Below are positions 29,695-39,427 of a DNA stretch of 64,000 bases, one piece after another; the first letter of the stretch is position 1; each line of letters begins with the position of its first letter. A model generated the notes under the pieces. That model was not told the DNA's origin. It did not search any database and saw nothing but the letters and a program-made list of their open reading frames with translations. The stretch is from Hondaea fermentalgiana (lineage: Eukaryota; Sar; Bigyra; Thraustochytrida; Thraustochytriidae): NCBI GenBank assembly GCA_014084085.1, contig NPFB01000019.1, positions 104,168 through 168,167 of the forward strand. Direction: 5' to 3'. Made by a program: the position numbers and the translations under genes.

Positions 29695-29880
29695 GGCGAC
29701 CGGCATCTCGATGTGGCGAAGACGCTCAACAACATTGCCAGTGTGTTCTATTTACAAGACCGCTACGAGGAGGCCTTTGCGTACTACGAGGAATCGCTGT
29801 CGATCTACAAGGAAAGTCTTGGCGACCGGCATCCCGAAGTGGCAAAGACGCTCAACGACATGCGAATCACGAGAGCGAGA
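29695..29880 (+). pseudogene. kinesin-light-chain-type TPR remnant
   Basis: Two tetratricopeptide units spaced exactly 126 nt (42 residues): GDRHLDVAKTLNNIASVFY, then LQDRYEEAFAYYEESLSIYK, then GDRHPEVAKTLNDM. This is the 42-residue kinesin-light-chain/TPR_12 period. The frame carries no ATG upstream, and similarity stops after the second unit. Flanking sequence shows no further TPR, so it is a fragment of a once larger protein. Confidence 0.65.
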
Positions 29881-30366
29881 ATGCAAGCGAGCACAAAGAG
29901 ACGGTTCTCGCTGCAAAAGCTCGCGTGCCTTTGGGGCAAAAGAAGAACCTAATTCCGGACAATAATTTTTTTTGAATTCATTCGCAAGTCCGATTTTTTC
30001 GTCACTCAAATTGCGATCAGCAATTCAACCTTCGCTGGAAAGGGGTCTTCAAGGTCACCAGCGAGAAATCTTGCGGGAGGTTTCGAACCTGGATTTCTTC
30101 TATTTCTACACGCGCTTCAAAGCTCTAAACATTGCAATTTCCAATCCATGCTTCACAGATGATATAGCTTTTCCCTTTTCTCTGTGCAAGAGCAATTTCG
30201 ACGCCCCAAATAATCATCGGTTTGAGCTGAATCACAACCTTGGCGCAACTCCGTGACTCGCATACAAGCGTATATTCGCATGTTCACGTGCAGTCGCATT
30301 CTTTGTTCTTGTCTTTATTCGTCCGAGTCGTCGTCATCGGAGTCAGGCATTCCACGGTACGGAAAT

Positions 30367-31005
30367 CACATTACCCAAGAAGTTGCTGTTCGAAGTAAGC
30401 TCGTGTCGGTGGGAGATACCGTATCAGTTGCTCGCGAAGCTGCGCAGGTCGTACGCGCAGTTGCCGCCGACGGTCGCGGTCTTGCTGCTGGCACAGGAGG
30501 GCATACAAGACAAAAGCGCTGCACCTTTCGAATGGATTTACCTGGAGAAGCGGACATCAACACGGAGATCGAGCGTTTTTTCCAGGCTTCAGAAGGATAA
30601 TCGACCGCTCGACACCCCAGCGGGCCGAGGGATGGACAAGCGCTACAATTCTACCTTCGAGAAGCTATCGACGAGAACTTTATGAGGGAGAAGGCCCTCA
30701 ATTACTTTCAGATCCAGTGGGGCGCAATTAAGGCGGCGTGGACTGCGCTCGAAGGGCCGAAGCCAAGTAGGTTCCTCTAGGACAAGACCATTACCAACAA
30801 AAAGAATGATACAGATGCGAAGAGCTCTCGGCAAGAACCCTTTCTGGCGAATCTGAAGCTCTTTCAAGCTGGGACAAAGCTGTTTTCCGCTGAGACTTTA
30901 CATTTCATGCTGCTCCCAATACCTGCTTGGCACACGTCGTTTTCAGAGATGATCACGAACGGAGACATTAACAAATCTGGCTACAGTTATACGAAGAAGA
31001 AATGA
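30367..31005 (+). pseudogene. decayed coding-like sequence, family unknown
   Basis: Coding-like sequence is seen in frame 2 (about 30383-30640: PPTVAVLLLAQEGIQDKSAA) and continues in frame 1 (about 30640-31005: REAIDENFMREKALNYFQIQ, then LKLFQAGTKLFSAETLHFML). In-frame stops at 30598 (frame 1) and 30778 interrupt it. Composition looks protein-like, but no domain is recognised. It may be a decayed mobile element or gene. Confidence 0.3.
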
Positions 31006-31133
31006 CGATAATTGAGAGACCAGCAAGTTCCTTGCCGCTTTCACACCCAAGAGCTCGCTTCCGTTGCAAGCTGAGGTTCTGCACAGCCTGTAATTGAAAA
31101 AAGAATGTAAGAATAAGGGCGCGACAGAGCAGC

Positions 31134-32036
31134 TCAGACATCCACCGATCGTCGCCGGTCGCTATATTGGGGCCCGCTGCTGCTCTCCACGAGGGGCGCA
31201 CCCGGGGAGACCTGATACACATCATCGTCATCGTCGCCGCGGTGCGGAGATACATAGACCATGATGGCGCAAAAGAAGCAAATGAATTGGAGAAAGATGA
31301 GAAAGCCCGACGCAATGCCCAAATACAAAGTGTACTCGGTGGCAAGCGTTTTAATCTTGCTCTTGCAAAAGAAGTCGGCAGGAAGTGCAGCTGCAGCGGC
31401 AGCCTCTGCGTCATCGTCCGTGGAGTCGTCGTAGGACGGAAAGGTGGTATGCAGGACCTCAATGGTAGTGTGATAAGATGAACAATCCTTGTCAGTTCCC
31501 GAGATTTGCGAGTCGAGAAAGGAGGCCAAGGTTTTGTTGTAGTCTTCGTACAGGTACGTGAGTTCGTACGAGATTCCGCAGCACTTGAAACTGTTTTGCG
31601 TGTTGACCCAGTCGACCGGCTGCTCCTCGGCAAAGTCAACGAGCTCGAGCTCGAGCTTCTCCTGACCAGATGCCACCAAATCGTTAAGCCCCGGGATGGA
31701 ATCCTTATCGTGCACATAGAGTCCCAAAAAGATACTAATCATCATCTGCCCCACCATGGTCACGGCGACCAGGAATACAAAGAGTCCAAGCAGCAGCTTG
31801 CGTTGCGTGAGAGCGGCTGCTAATCCGAGCAGCGACACCAGCATGATCACAACGGCAAGAGCGATAGCGCTGAGAAGGGTCCAGTCCGGCACGGACTGGA
31901 CAACATTGCCACCCATATCGGTCTTGAGAAAGACAACTGCAGTGATCAGCCAAGCCGTGGCCAGCAGAGTCGTCAAGATGTTGATGGCTTTGAGGAGCAT
32001 CCTCGAGCATGAGTGGTGGCGTTTCGAGAGAGGCAT
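31134..32036 (-). CDS. tetraspanin
   Basis: 300 residues from ATG 32036; another ATG at 32000 (MLLKAINILTTLL) would also give a complete tetraspanin. Four membrane segments are visible at about residues 14-38, 53-76, 81-104 and 237-262. The large second extracellular loop carries the family CCG motif (NSFKCCGISYE, about residue 152) and further Cys (KDCSSY, FFCKSK) for the disulphides. An Ala/Asp-rich insertion ([13 protein letters not shown]) lies in that loop. The cytoplasmic tail is acidic, then Ser-rich, and ends in RRRSVDV. Tetraspanins organise membrane microdomains and partner receptors at the plasma membrane or endosomes. A TATATA element lies about 60 nt upstream. Confidence 0.88.
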   Translation of the reverse strand: MPLSKRHHSCSRMLLKAINILTTLLATAWLITAVVFLKTDMGGNVVQSVPDWTLLSAIALAVVIMLVSLLGLAAALTQRKLLLGLFVFLVAVTMVGQMMISIFLGLYVHDKDSIPGLNDLVASGQEKLELELVDFAEEQPVDWVNTQNSFKCCGISYELTYLYEDYNKTLASFLDSQISGTDKDCSSYHTTIEVLHTTFPSYDDSTDDDAEAAAAAALPADFFCKSKIKTLATEYTLYLGIASGFLIFLQFICFFCAIMVYVSPHRGDDDDDVYQVSPGAPLVESSSGPQYSDRRRSVDV

Positions 32037-32853
32037 CTTCTTCTTCTTCTTCTTCTTTCTCAAAAACTTGAGAGCTCAGCAGCGTAAAGCACGGTATATA
32101 CTCCCGAGCACGCAAGACGTGACAAGGAATACGTCTCGAGCGATAGCGTTTTGCAGAGAGCCGCGCGCGCCTTGCACACACGAGCAGCCGTGCGCTCTGA
32201 TTAGGTTCGCTGGGTAGGTAGTCGGTAGGTAGCAGCGTAGCGGCACGTGCAGAGGGAGGGGAGGGACGCGGTCTGCGGACAAAGAACAGGTGGTCGCGAA
32301 CGCGCGCGCTGCCTATACCCGTCGGCCCGCGCGTCGCGCACCTGCTAGGGCACCACTCGTTGCGAAAACGAAGGGGAAAGGGTTTGCAGCGCGTGTGCAG
32401 CGAGGAGGAGCTCCTGGTGGGCACAGAGTTGGCACTTTTCATTTTGTTTTTCTGCAAAAATGGCAATAAAATGTTGGTGTAGTGTGAACCGGCGCAACGC
32501 AAGTTTCCAGTACAAGCCTGCACGCGTGTGTGTGTGCAGACGGAGAAAGATAGATCATCTTGACAGTGAATTCGAAATCGACGACGATGCTGATGCGAAG
32601 CAAGAGTCGTAGAGGCCAAGAGTGGCGTTACGAGCGATATCATTTTGATTTGAAGCTTTGGCTACGGTGGCTAGAAAGGAAAAGGAAAAGAAACGCAAAC
32701 TCGAAACCAAAGGATGCGCACAGGCGCCATCGTTCGCCGTTGGTGCGAGTCGCTCGCAGTCCGTGCAGTGCATGCAGCCTATGCCCCACCAGGGTCTGCT
32801 CTTGCAAAGCAGTAGTACCCGTATCCTCTTGTGTCTCGACGCCTCAGACTTCT
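32037..32853. other. upstream region of tetraspanin / 3' region of TM9SF
   Basis: 817 nt between two same-strand genes. It contains a (CTT)n tract immediately before the tetraspanin start (32036-32057), a TATATA at 32095 and a (TG)n run near 32527-32538. No gene is seen. Confidence 0.6.
32094..32101 (-). promoter_or_regulatory. possible TATA box of the tetraspanin gene
   Basis: TATATA about 60 nt upstream of the tetraspanin ATG, in a GC-rich context where such sequence is rare. Spacing is plausible for a short leader. Pattern only. Confidence 0.3.
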
Positions 32854-34710
32854 TTAGTCGAGCTTGATGCTGGCGTAAATCTGGCGGTTGAAAAAGAAGG
32901 CTGCAAAGAAGCCGACGCAGCCCGTCAGGAGGCCGAAAGAGATGGCAATGAGCCCCATGTACGCGAAATAAATCACGGTTCCCACAAAATGCAACTCGAG
33001 CCTGCTCGAATAGTACAGAATCGAGTACAAAAAGAGGTAAAGTGACGAAGAGCCCGACGTGAGAAACGAACGCCACCACCAGTGGTAATCCTCGGAACAG
33101 AGCTGAAAATAGCAGAGCACAATGGTAATCTCGGCGCAAGTAGCAACGAGGATAATCAGCACGAGCGTGAGGAAGCCAAAGACGTAGTAAGGGCGCTTGC
33201 CCCAGATACTCGAGAGCAAGAAAAAGAGCTCAATGAAGACAGCACCAAAGGGCAGAATGCCACCGACCAGAATTGTCACGGCAGGCTTCATGTAGAATGG
33301 CTGCTCGGGGATCTGACGCGGAATCTGGTTGTACCGGCACGGGTTCTTAATTTCCTCGCGCTTGAAGCCAGCAAAGGAACCGAGCGCGCAGAGCGGGAAC
33401 GAGATGCCCATCCAGAGCACGAGTAATGCGATCATGGTGCTGAACTTGACGGCGCCCGAGGAGCCGGCCTGCCAGACAAAGAGGTTGACAATGAAGAAAA
33501 CTGCAAATACAGTGCCGGGGTACAAGACCGCAGTCAGGTACAGCGACCGCCGCCACTGTTTGCCGCCGAACATCTTGTACAGGCGGGCAGACACGTAGCC
33601 TGCAGGGTAGCCCATGCTCACAAAGAACAAAAGCATCGCTGTCATGAGACCACCGCGGTTCGCAGGGCTCAAAAAGCCAAGCAGCGCAAAGAACATGAGG
33701 ATCACCGTCATGCAGAGAATCTGCACGCCGCTACCGCAAAAGACGCTGAGCAGGAGAGGCGACGTGCTCGGCGGCCGAAAGACGTCGCCGTGCACGAGCT
33801 TCCAGCCAAACTCCTCCTGCGTCTCCTCGGCCGACTGTTCCTCATTGTAGCGGGCGATGTCCTTGTGCAGCGTGCGCATCATGATCATAGCCACCATACC
33901 CGTGAGAAAGAGAACAATCATGAGCGAGTTCGAGATAGAGAACCAGTGAATCTTGTCATTTGGCGCGCTGTTCAGGTAGATGTCCCAGCGCGAGGCCCAG
34001 GGAACGTCGCTCTCGTACCACTCCACATCGTAGGTCCACGATACCAGCTCGCCGCCCTTCATGATGGTCTGCGCGCCGTTCGCGTCGCACGAGACCGAGT
34101 CCCCGGTGCGCTTGTGCGCAATCGACTGCGGAACTACGATGAAGCCGACCACGCGGAAACCTTCAAACGACTCTGGGTTCTGGTGCACGCGAATCTGGAA
34201 CTTGATGTGGTTGTGAATATAAAAGGTGTCCTGGACCTTGTTGCCCAGCAGGTAGCCCTCCTCGTAGGCCTCAAAGGGCGTGTTGTCATCGTACAGCTGC
34301 ACGGCCAAGGGAAGGTTGTCGATGATCCAGTGCACGCGGTACTCGTCGGCAATCATGTCCTGGAACATCTTGACATCATCGTCGGTGTATCGCAGGGTGC
34401 ACAGCACCTTGCACATTTCCTTCTTGTTCATGCGAAGGTCATAGAGCGAGCTCTCGATCGTGTCGCCTGCGAGAACTTCACCGAGGTTCTCCGGTGCGTT
34501 CTTGATGTGCTCAGGCTTGCACACCGGGAGCGAGTAGTACTCAAAGGGCAGCTGCGTCTTGATGGAGATGAGCTTGTTCACCTCCATGTCCACCTTTTCG
34601 TCCTGCTTGAACTGCCGCGGTGCCACGCCAGGCAGATAAAAACCGTGCGACTCCGTCGCAAGGCACGCCACCGCCGCGACGGCGGCCACCACGAGGCTTC
34701 GCATCGTCAT
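32854..34710 (-). CDS. TM9SF: transmembrane 9 superfamily (nonaspanin/EMP70) protein
   Basis: 618 residues from ATG 34710, close to the usual 590-660 of the family. A signal peptide is at residues 1-23 (MRSLVVAAVAAVACLATESHG), followed at once by the family opening FYLPGVAPRQF. The lumenal domain runs to about residue 275 (PFEYYSLPVCKP, then NHIKFQIRVHQ, then SWTYDVEWYESDVPWASRWD). Nine transmembrane segments follow. The loop after the first has EEFGWKLVHGDVFRPP, a nonaspanin hallmark. The C-terminus, YASIKLD, ends in K-x-D, the COPI/Golgi-retention signal known for TM9SF proteins. The expected location is Golgi/endosomes, with roles in membrane-protein sorting and adhesion. Confidence 0.95.
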   Translation of the reverse strand: MTMRSLVVAAVAAVACLATESHGFYLPGVAPRQFKQDEKVDMEVNKLISIKTQLPFEYYSLPVCKPEHIKNAPENLGEVLAGDTIESSLYDLRMNKKEMCKVLCTLRYTDDDVKMFQDMIADEYRVHWIIDNLPLAVQLYDDNTPFEAYEEGYLLGNKVQDTFYIHNHIKFQIRVHQNPESFEGFRVVGFIVVPQSIAHKRTGDSVSCDANGAQTIMKGGELVSWTYDVEWYESDVPWASRWDIYLNSAPNDKIHWFSISNSLMIVLFLTGMVAMIMMRTLHKDIARYNEEQSAEETQEEFGWKLVHGDVFRPPSTSPLLLSVFCGSGVQILCMTVILMFFALLGFLSPANRGGLMTAMLLFFVSMGYPAGYVSARLYKMFGGKQWRRSLYLTAVLYPGTVFAVFFIVNLFVWQAGSSGAVKFSTMIALLVLWMGISFPLCALGSFAGFKREEIKNPCRYNQIPRQIPEQPFYMKPAVTILVGGILPFGAVFIELFFLLSSIWGKRPYYVFGFLTLVLIILVATCAEITIVLCYFQLCSEDYHWWWRSFLTSGSSSLYLFLYSILYYSSRLELHFVGTVIYFAYMGLIAISFGLLTGCVGFFAAFFFNRQIYASIKLD

Positions 34711-35706
34711 CGCGCCGACGTCGCGCTTCCCCGCGCCGGTCTTTGCCTGCCTGCCGAGCTCTCGCGCGCGCTCTCGCGAGAGAGAAGGAGAGAGTCGACG
34801 AGCGCGAGGAAACGATGGAGACGACACCTTCGATGGATACGGAGGGCGCGAGTCCTCGACCCGGCGCGCGCCGCGCAGGTTCGGGGCGCGCAAGAGGCGG
34901 CGGAGCCCGCGCTGCGCGTCCCCTGCTGCTGCTGCTGCTGCTGCTCCTCCTCGGCTCCTCGCTCGCAGCGCAGCGCAGCGCGGCGGGCGATGAAGGCGAT
35001 GCGCTAGTTGCGTGTTTCTTCTGCTTCTTCCCCGCCTCGCTTCCACGATCGCCCATCGACGCCCGAAGGAGACGACGCCACGCAGTTACGCCGCCACTGC
35101 GGATCTCCCCCTCGGGGCCCCGCGCCCTCTGGCCGCATGCACCTGCCTGGCGTAGGTGCAACCGTCGGTATAACCGACCAGTTTCAAAACTTTATCATCT
35201 ATCCGAGAGGAGGGAGGATTTACCGGGTCACCAAGGGAAGGACGGGGTGGACGAGAGCACAAGCCACAGTGACGGAAAATCCAGGAAGAAAACGGCAAGA
35301 ACGAAAACAGAACGAAGAGAACGAATCGAGGCGGAATTTAAAAAAAAAAAACTTGAAGCGCAATGAGAGATGGAGATCATCAAATCAGCAATCCCATTCG
35401 TGACGCGGAGAGAGGGAACGAACGACACGGGGCGCGTCGGAGACTCGCAGCGCGCGAGCAAGAGTGCGCGAGAGAGCGCGAGAGTGGAGAGAGAGAACAA
35501 GGCGTCCGCTTCGCGACGCCGTCCGCAGGACGAGCGAGAGCGACAGGAAAAGCGGGGCAACGCACGCGAGAGAGCTCGCGCAAACTGCGCTACACCGACG
35601 GCGCAGCGCAATTGACAAATAGACAGACAGGCAGACGGACGGGCAAGCTGCGCGCCCGCCTCGCGCACTGTGCAAGTATCAAGGGAAAAGAAAGCAAGAC
35701 CTGAGA
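34711..35706. other. divergent upstream region
   Basis: 996 nt between TM9SF (minus) and the gene at 35707 (plus). It contains a short (CTG)n run near 34924-34948 and purine-rich GAGAGCGCGAGAG sequence near 35400-35560. No gene is supported. Confidence 0.6.
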
Positions 35707-36561
35707 ATGGCTGAGGCCGTGGTGGTCGCCCTGCGCGCCTCGCACCTGGAACGTGAAGACAGCGAAAGGTGGCTCCGAGCCTTGCTCCGACGCGCAGGAA
35801 AACCAAGTGGCCCCAAAAATGCAGAAACGCATGACGAGGCCAAGGATCATGGCGAAAAAGAGCAAAAGAAGCTTCTTGGCTGGCCTTGCTTAGCAACGTA
35901 CGATGTCATAGTCCCTACCTTTGAACGCATGCGTACTCTTGCGGATCGCATGCTCGAGGACGCGGAGGCGCTGCGCGAGGGTGGTTTCCAGCGCATTGCG
36001 TGCGTACGGGACGCCAAGGGCTGGGACGTTATCATTTGCGGCACACCAGGAAGGCTATTCGAAGCACGAACACAAGGGTTTGCGCTTCTTCGCGTCCATC
36101 TTTATCGGGATGGCGGCCTGCGCTTGTTGCGTCCTTGTGACCTTGCATGGTCTCGTCGGGTTCTTTGGCTGCTTGATCTGCGCGTTGGACTCCGGACAGC
36201 CAACGCGTACATTTCTACGCTTGGTGGTGGGCATTTCCTCTGCCGCCAGCTTGACCAAGCTGAAAACATGGCGCTGCGTCAGCTAGCCGTGGCCTATTGG
36301 CTGGGAGACCCTGTTCTCGCCAGTCAGTGCCGCATTCATCTTGCTTATAACATTATGCAGCGCGGCAAGCTCGGCTTGGCCCGCTGGTGGATTCTTCGCG
36401 AATGGAACTTTGTGCACCGCTTGGACCACGATCTCCTGAAATCCATGCTCAGGTCAGCCTGGCATTACCGCCGTCAGCTCGTACGTCATCGTCACGTGTT
36501 AACTCAAACGCCTCAGGACCGTCTCCGGGATAGTTTTGCGCGTCAACGTTTTGTCTCATGA
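35707..36561 (+). CDS. conserved eukaryotic protein of unknown function
   Basis: 284 residues from ATG 35707. The N-terminal 55 residues are charged and variable. The rest looks like a compact, alpha-helical soluble protein. The strongest segment is at about residues 165-255: TANAYISTLGGGHFLCRQLD, then LAVAYWLGDPVLASQCRIHL, then AYNIMQRGKLGLARWWILRE. Its repeated helix-turn-helix spacing is reminiscent of TPR-like repeats. I believe similar proteins occur in animals and plants as an uncharacterised family (possibly DUF4807), but I cannot verify this here. No signal peptide or membrane segment. Faces a convergent orphan gene 398 nt away. Confidence 0.7.
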   Translation: MAEAVVVALRASHLEREDSERWLRALLRRAGKPSGPKNAETHDEAKDHGEKEQKKLLGWPCLATYDVIVPTFERMRTLADRMLEDAEALREGGFQRIACVRDAKGWDVIICGTPGRLFEARTQGFALLRVHLYRDGGLRLLRPCDLAWSRRVLWLLDLRVGLRTANAYISTLGGGHFLCRQLDQAENMALRQLAVAYWLGDPVLASQCRIHLAYNIMQRGKLGLARWWILREWNFVHRLDHDLLKSMLRSAWHYRRQLVRHRHVLTQTPQDRLRDSFARQRFVS

Positions 36562-36959
36562 TCACCTGAGACTCTGTGCATGGATTGGCGACATATGCAC
36601 AAAGAGAGAGAGAGGGATATCGAGCATGTGCTGCTGGACCTGGGCCCAGATCTTTTGAATTTGATCACATATTTATTCCATCATTTGTTATATAACAGCG
36701 GGGATGGACAAAATCGTAGAGTAGGGGATGAATGCATGTAAGGAGAAGATTTGCGACTTCCTATCTTTCTTCTCCCTTTTTCATTCTTTTTCGATTTGCT
36801 TCCTGATTCGTCTTTTTTCTTTTTACTTGCATTCTTCGCTGCCTTTGCTGCTGCTGCTGCTGCTGCTGGAGGTGGTAATACTGGTCTGATGTAGATAAAC
36901 GAGTGAGACGGCAAAGGCTTGCTACTCATTTGCTTTCCTTGACGCTGACTCAACAAACC
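36562..36959. other. convergent 3' region
   Basis: 398 nt, AT-richer than both genes, with a T-rich/CTTTTTC tract at about 36767-36830 and a (CTG)n run near 36846. No gene is seen. Confidence 0.6.
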
Positions 36960-38858
36960 TTACACATCCAGGACCTCTTGAGCGAGTCGTTGCGCCATTG
37001 CACGAAAGGCAGGTCCGTTCCGCTGGCGCAACGTCGCAAGAGCCTCGCCCACCTGCGTTCTGCTGTGCGGCGTGACACAACAAAAAACTTGAAGCCAGGC
37101 GCGCAGCTCACTGCTTGTAATGCGATGTCTGCGGCTCTGTCCACCCCGCACACGAGACGTCGATTTCTTTTGGAGTTCTTGAAAATCGTCCACCTCAGCG
37201 TTGTGGCGGAGCTTGTAACCAAGATGCAACGAGCGCTCGCGATAAAGAGCGGCATCCGAGTCTGCCCGACTCGTGATCCGAATGCCAAAGGCTGCCTCCA
37301 TGCCGAGCCAGCGTCCAAAGCTTTCTAGTGATGTGATCGCTTTGCGCGCGTCCGCGCGACTCGCCAAATCGAGTCGCTTCACGCTCTCGCGCAGTCGCAA
37401 ATGCTCTCGAATTTCCTCGGCGCGACTAGCAATGTAGTCATTGGCCTCCGCACAGCGCCCGCCGCATCGCACGTAACGATTCAGCTTTTGCGAGTCCGTC
37501 TCGTCCGCCAGGAAAATGTCAAAGACGTCCGGATCGGCACTCTCGCATGAGTCCCACTGAACGTCGATATCAACGTCCTCGACGGTCTGCAAATTGATGA
37601 GCTCCATACTCAGTTTTTGAGAACTCCGTGTCAGCACTTCGACCTGAATGCTGCGCGTTGTCTCGAGAAAGTCCACCGAGCGCGTCACGGACGAGTACAC
37701 GCTCTCATCACTGTCCTTACAATTTTCATGATCGTCTTTCTCCCCGCAGTCATCGTTTGCGACGGACGCATCGTCGGTTTCGGGGCCCTCTGAAGCTTTT
37801 GCCTTCTTCGCGCTACCGTCCTCGCTAATATCCTCATCACTTGACTCCGCAGGCCATGGGCTCTTCAGATCCATACAAAAGTCTGCCCAAAAGAGTCTAC
37901 GAAGGCCTGCTTCTGTCTCCTTGGTCTCCATCACGTCACGAATGCACGTTTCCTCTTGGCTGCTGCACATGCCGGCGCCTCGAAGGGCTGCAGCCAAATC
38001 ACCGGATGCGCTCGTACGTCGCTTTTTCGTCGGGCTCTTTGTATGTGTCTCAAAGTCCGCGCACACTGGGCGACGCTCCAGTTTCGTCTTCTTCTCCTTT
38101 CCTTCACGCTTGTGAAAAAGGTCTGTCTCATCCTCGGAGTCCCAGCCTCCGCTGCCACCGTAAGCCCATCTTTCGCCAGGTTCGCTGCGCGCGAGGCTTG
38201 GTTGACGGGTCAGCCCCTCGTGCGAAGTCTTGCGCAACATGGCGCGGGCCAGTCTGCGAAAGGGGGCCGGGCAAAACACCCCATCTGCGTGGTTGGGACT
38301 CCACGATCGCCAGTACGCCCGTTCCACACCGCGCATGAGGACGCCAAGACTGACGCGGCGAATGTCTCCTGCGCAGGGCGCGCCTGTCTTTCCCACAAGC
38401 ACAGCAAAGCCAAGGTCTGGGCTCACGCGGTCCACCACGTACGGGTCCTCCCGAATGCGCTCTCTGCACGGCAAGAGGGCTTTTTCGCCCTCGAATTCCT
38501 TGAGGCAGACGGCGTACCTGCGCAGGCTACCCTCGCTCAGATTCCCGTCATCCTGGTCCTCCGCGAGCGCTGCGCGCGCTGCTGCGCCGCACTCGCTCAC
38601 CCGCGCTAGGGAGAACGAGCGCCTTTCCACCGCATCCATGTCCAATCTTTTCTTGCGCGCGCCTTCGACATCGCGCACGGGCGACGCGGGCGAGGTCTCT
38701 TCGCCTTCGCTCTCGCGGGCCCCGCGTTCCTCGCCTTTCCCGCCGCCGCGCGGCGTCTGCTCCTCGCGCTGCTGCTCCTGCTCCTGCGCCAGCGTCGTGG
38801 TCGTCGTCGTCGTCTCGAGCCGCAGTTCGCGCGCCATGCCTGATGCATGCTGCGCCAT
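36960..38858 (-). CDS. acidic orphan protein
   Basis: 632 residues from ATG 38858; other in-frame Met codons at residues 8 and about 73 are possible starts. The first 75 residues are low complexity (poly-Thr, Glu/Arg/Gly). Residues about 80-215 look folded (RRYAVCLKEFEGEKALLPCR, then LGFAVLVGKTGAPCAG, then VERAYWRSWSPNHAD). A basic patch with KSPTKKRRTSASG at about 275 may be a nuclear signal. The middle is strongly acidic (SSDEDISEDGS, then DDASVANDDCGEKDDHENCK). The last 170 residues are charged and helical, and include LESFGRWLGMEAAFGIRITS. I do not recognise any domain. Nuclear location is only suggested by composition. Confidence 0.65.
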   Translation of the reverse strand: MAQHASGMARELRLETTTTTTTLAQEQEQQREEQTPRGGGKGEERGARESEGEETSPASPVRDVEGARKKRLDMDAVERRSFSLARVSECGAAARAALAEDQDDGNLSEGSLRRYAVCLKEFEGEKALLPCRERIREDPYVVDRVSPDLGFAVLVGKTGAPCAGDIRRVSLGVLMRGVERAYWRSWSPNHADGVFCPAPFRRLARAMLRKTSHEGLTRQPSLARSEPGERWAYGGSGGWDSEDETDLFHKREGKEKKTKLERRPVCADFETHTKSPTKKRRTSASGDLAAALRGAGMCSSQEETCIRDVMETKETEAGLRRLFWADFCMDLKSPWPAESSDEDISEDGSAKKAKASEGPETDDASVANDDCGEKDDHENCKDSDESVYSSVTRSVDFLETTRSIQVEVLTRSSQKLSMELINLQTVEDVDIDVQWDSCESADPDVFDIFLADETDSQKLNRYVRCGGRCAEANDYIASRAEEIREHLRLRESVKRLDLASRADARKAITSLESFGRWLGMEAAFGIRITSRADSDAALYRERSLHLGYKLRHNAEVDDFQELQKKSTSRVRGGQSRRHRITSSELRAWLQVFCCVTPHSRTQVGEALATLRQRNGPAFRAMAQRLAQEVLDV

Positions 38859-39427
38859 TGTCCGCGCCGCCGTCGCCGCCGCCTCTTCTGCTGCGCCCGC
38901 TCCTGCTGCTGCGCTGCGCCGGGCTCTGCGCCCGCGCTGCGTCTCCGCGCGCTGCGTCTCCGCGCGTTGCCGCGGCCGCTCTCGTTCGAGTTCCGCGCTT
39001 GCTGCTGCTGATTCTGCTTTCTTGCCTCGCCGTGAAATGATCGCGACCCAACTACCGCCAAGGGAGGGGAGGAGGGGAGAGTGCTGGCCGCTCTGTAGGG
39101 AAAGGAACCGGGTGTCTCTAAGTCTGCGGCTAAGGAAAACGGTGACGACGATCGAAATTCAAAGGAAATTGTGCGGCGTTCTCGAGGGAACGTGTATGAT
39201 CGCTGGACGGACGGACGGACGGACGGACGAAGTAGGAGGGAGTGTCCGGGGGAAAAGGACAAAAAGGGCAAGGACAAGAAGAGAAAGAGAAAGACAAAGG
39301 AGTGCGTTCAGATTAAGCGTGTAAAACAACGTTAGAGAGGTAGATCTGGCGTGCTTGAGGAGCCCCGCTTCAACAAAACAACCGTGACCGCCAAGAAAAA
39401 ATATAAAATGGTTCAGGTTTTCGTCGT
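38859..39427. other. intergenic between orphan gene start and PRP8 3' end
   Basis: 569 nt. Contains a (GGAC)n tract at about 39205-39229. Presumably the upstream region of the minus-strand orphan plus the PRP8 3' untranslated region. No gene is seen. Confidence 0.6.
39205..39229. repeat. (GGAC)n microsatellite
   Basis: Six GGAC units in the upstream region of the acidic orphan. Confidence 0.85.

Larger units (their letters stand above)
28716..31133. other. lower-GC region of gene remnants
   Basis: 2.4 kb with no intact gene. It contains a degenerate 26-31-nt tandem repeat (29035-29187), a two-unit TPR remnant (29695-29880) and a frame-broken coding-like stretch (30367-31005). AT content is higher than in the surrounding genes, as expected for decayed sequence. 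Confidence 0.6.

Noticed and set aside
33790..35007. Plus-strand frame of 405 codons
   Set aside because: Antisense to the TM9SF gene; Val/His/Leu-rich shadow translation without a domain.
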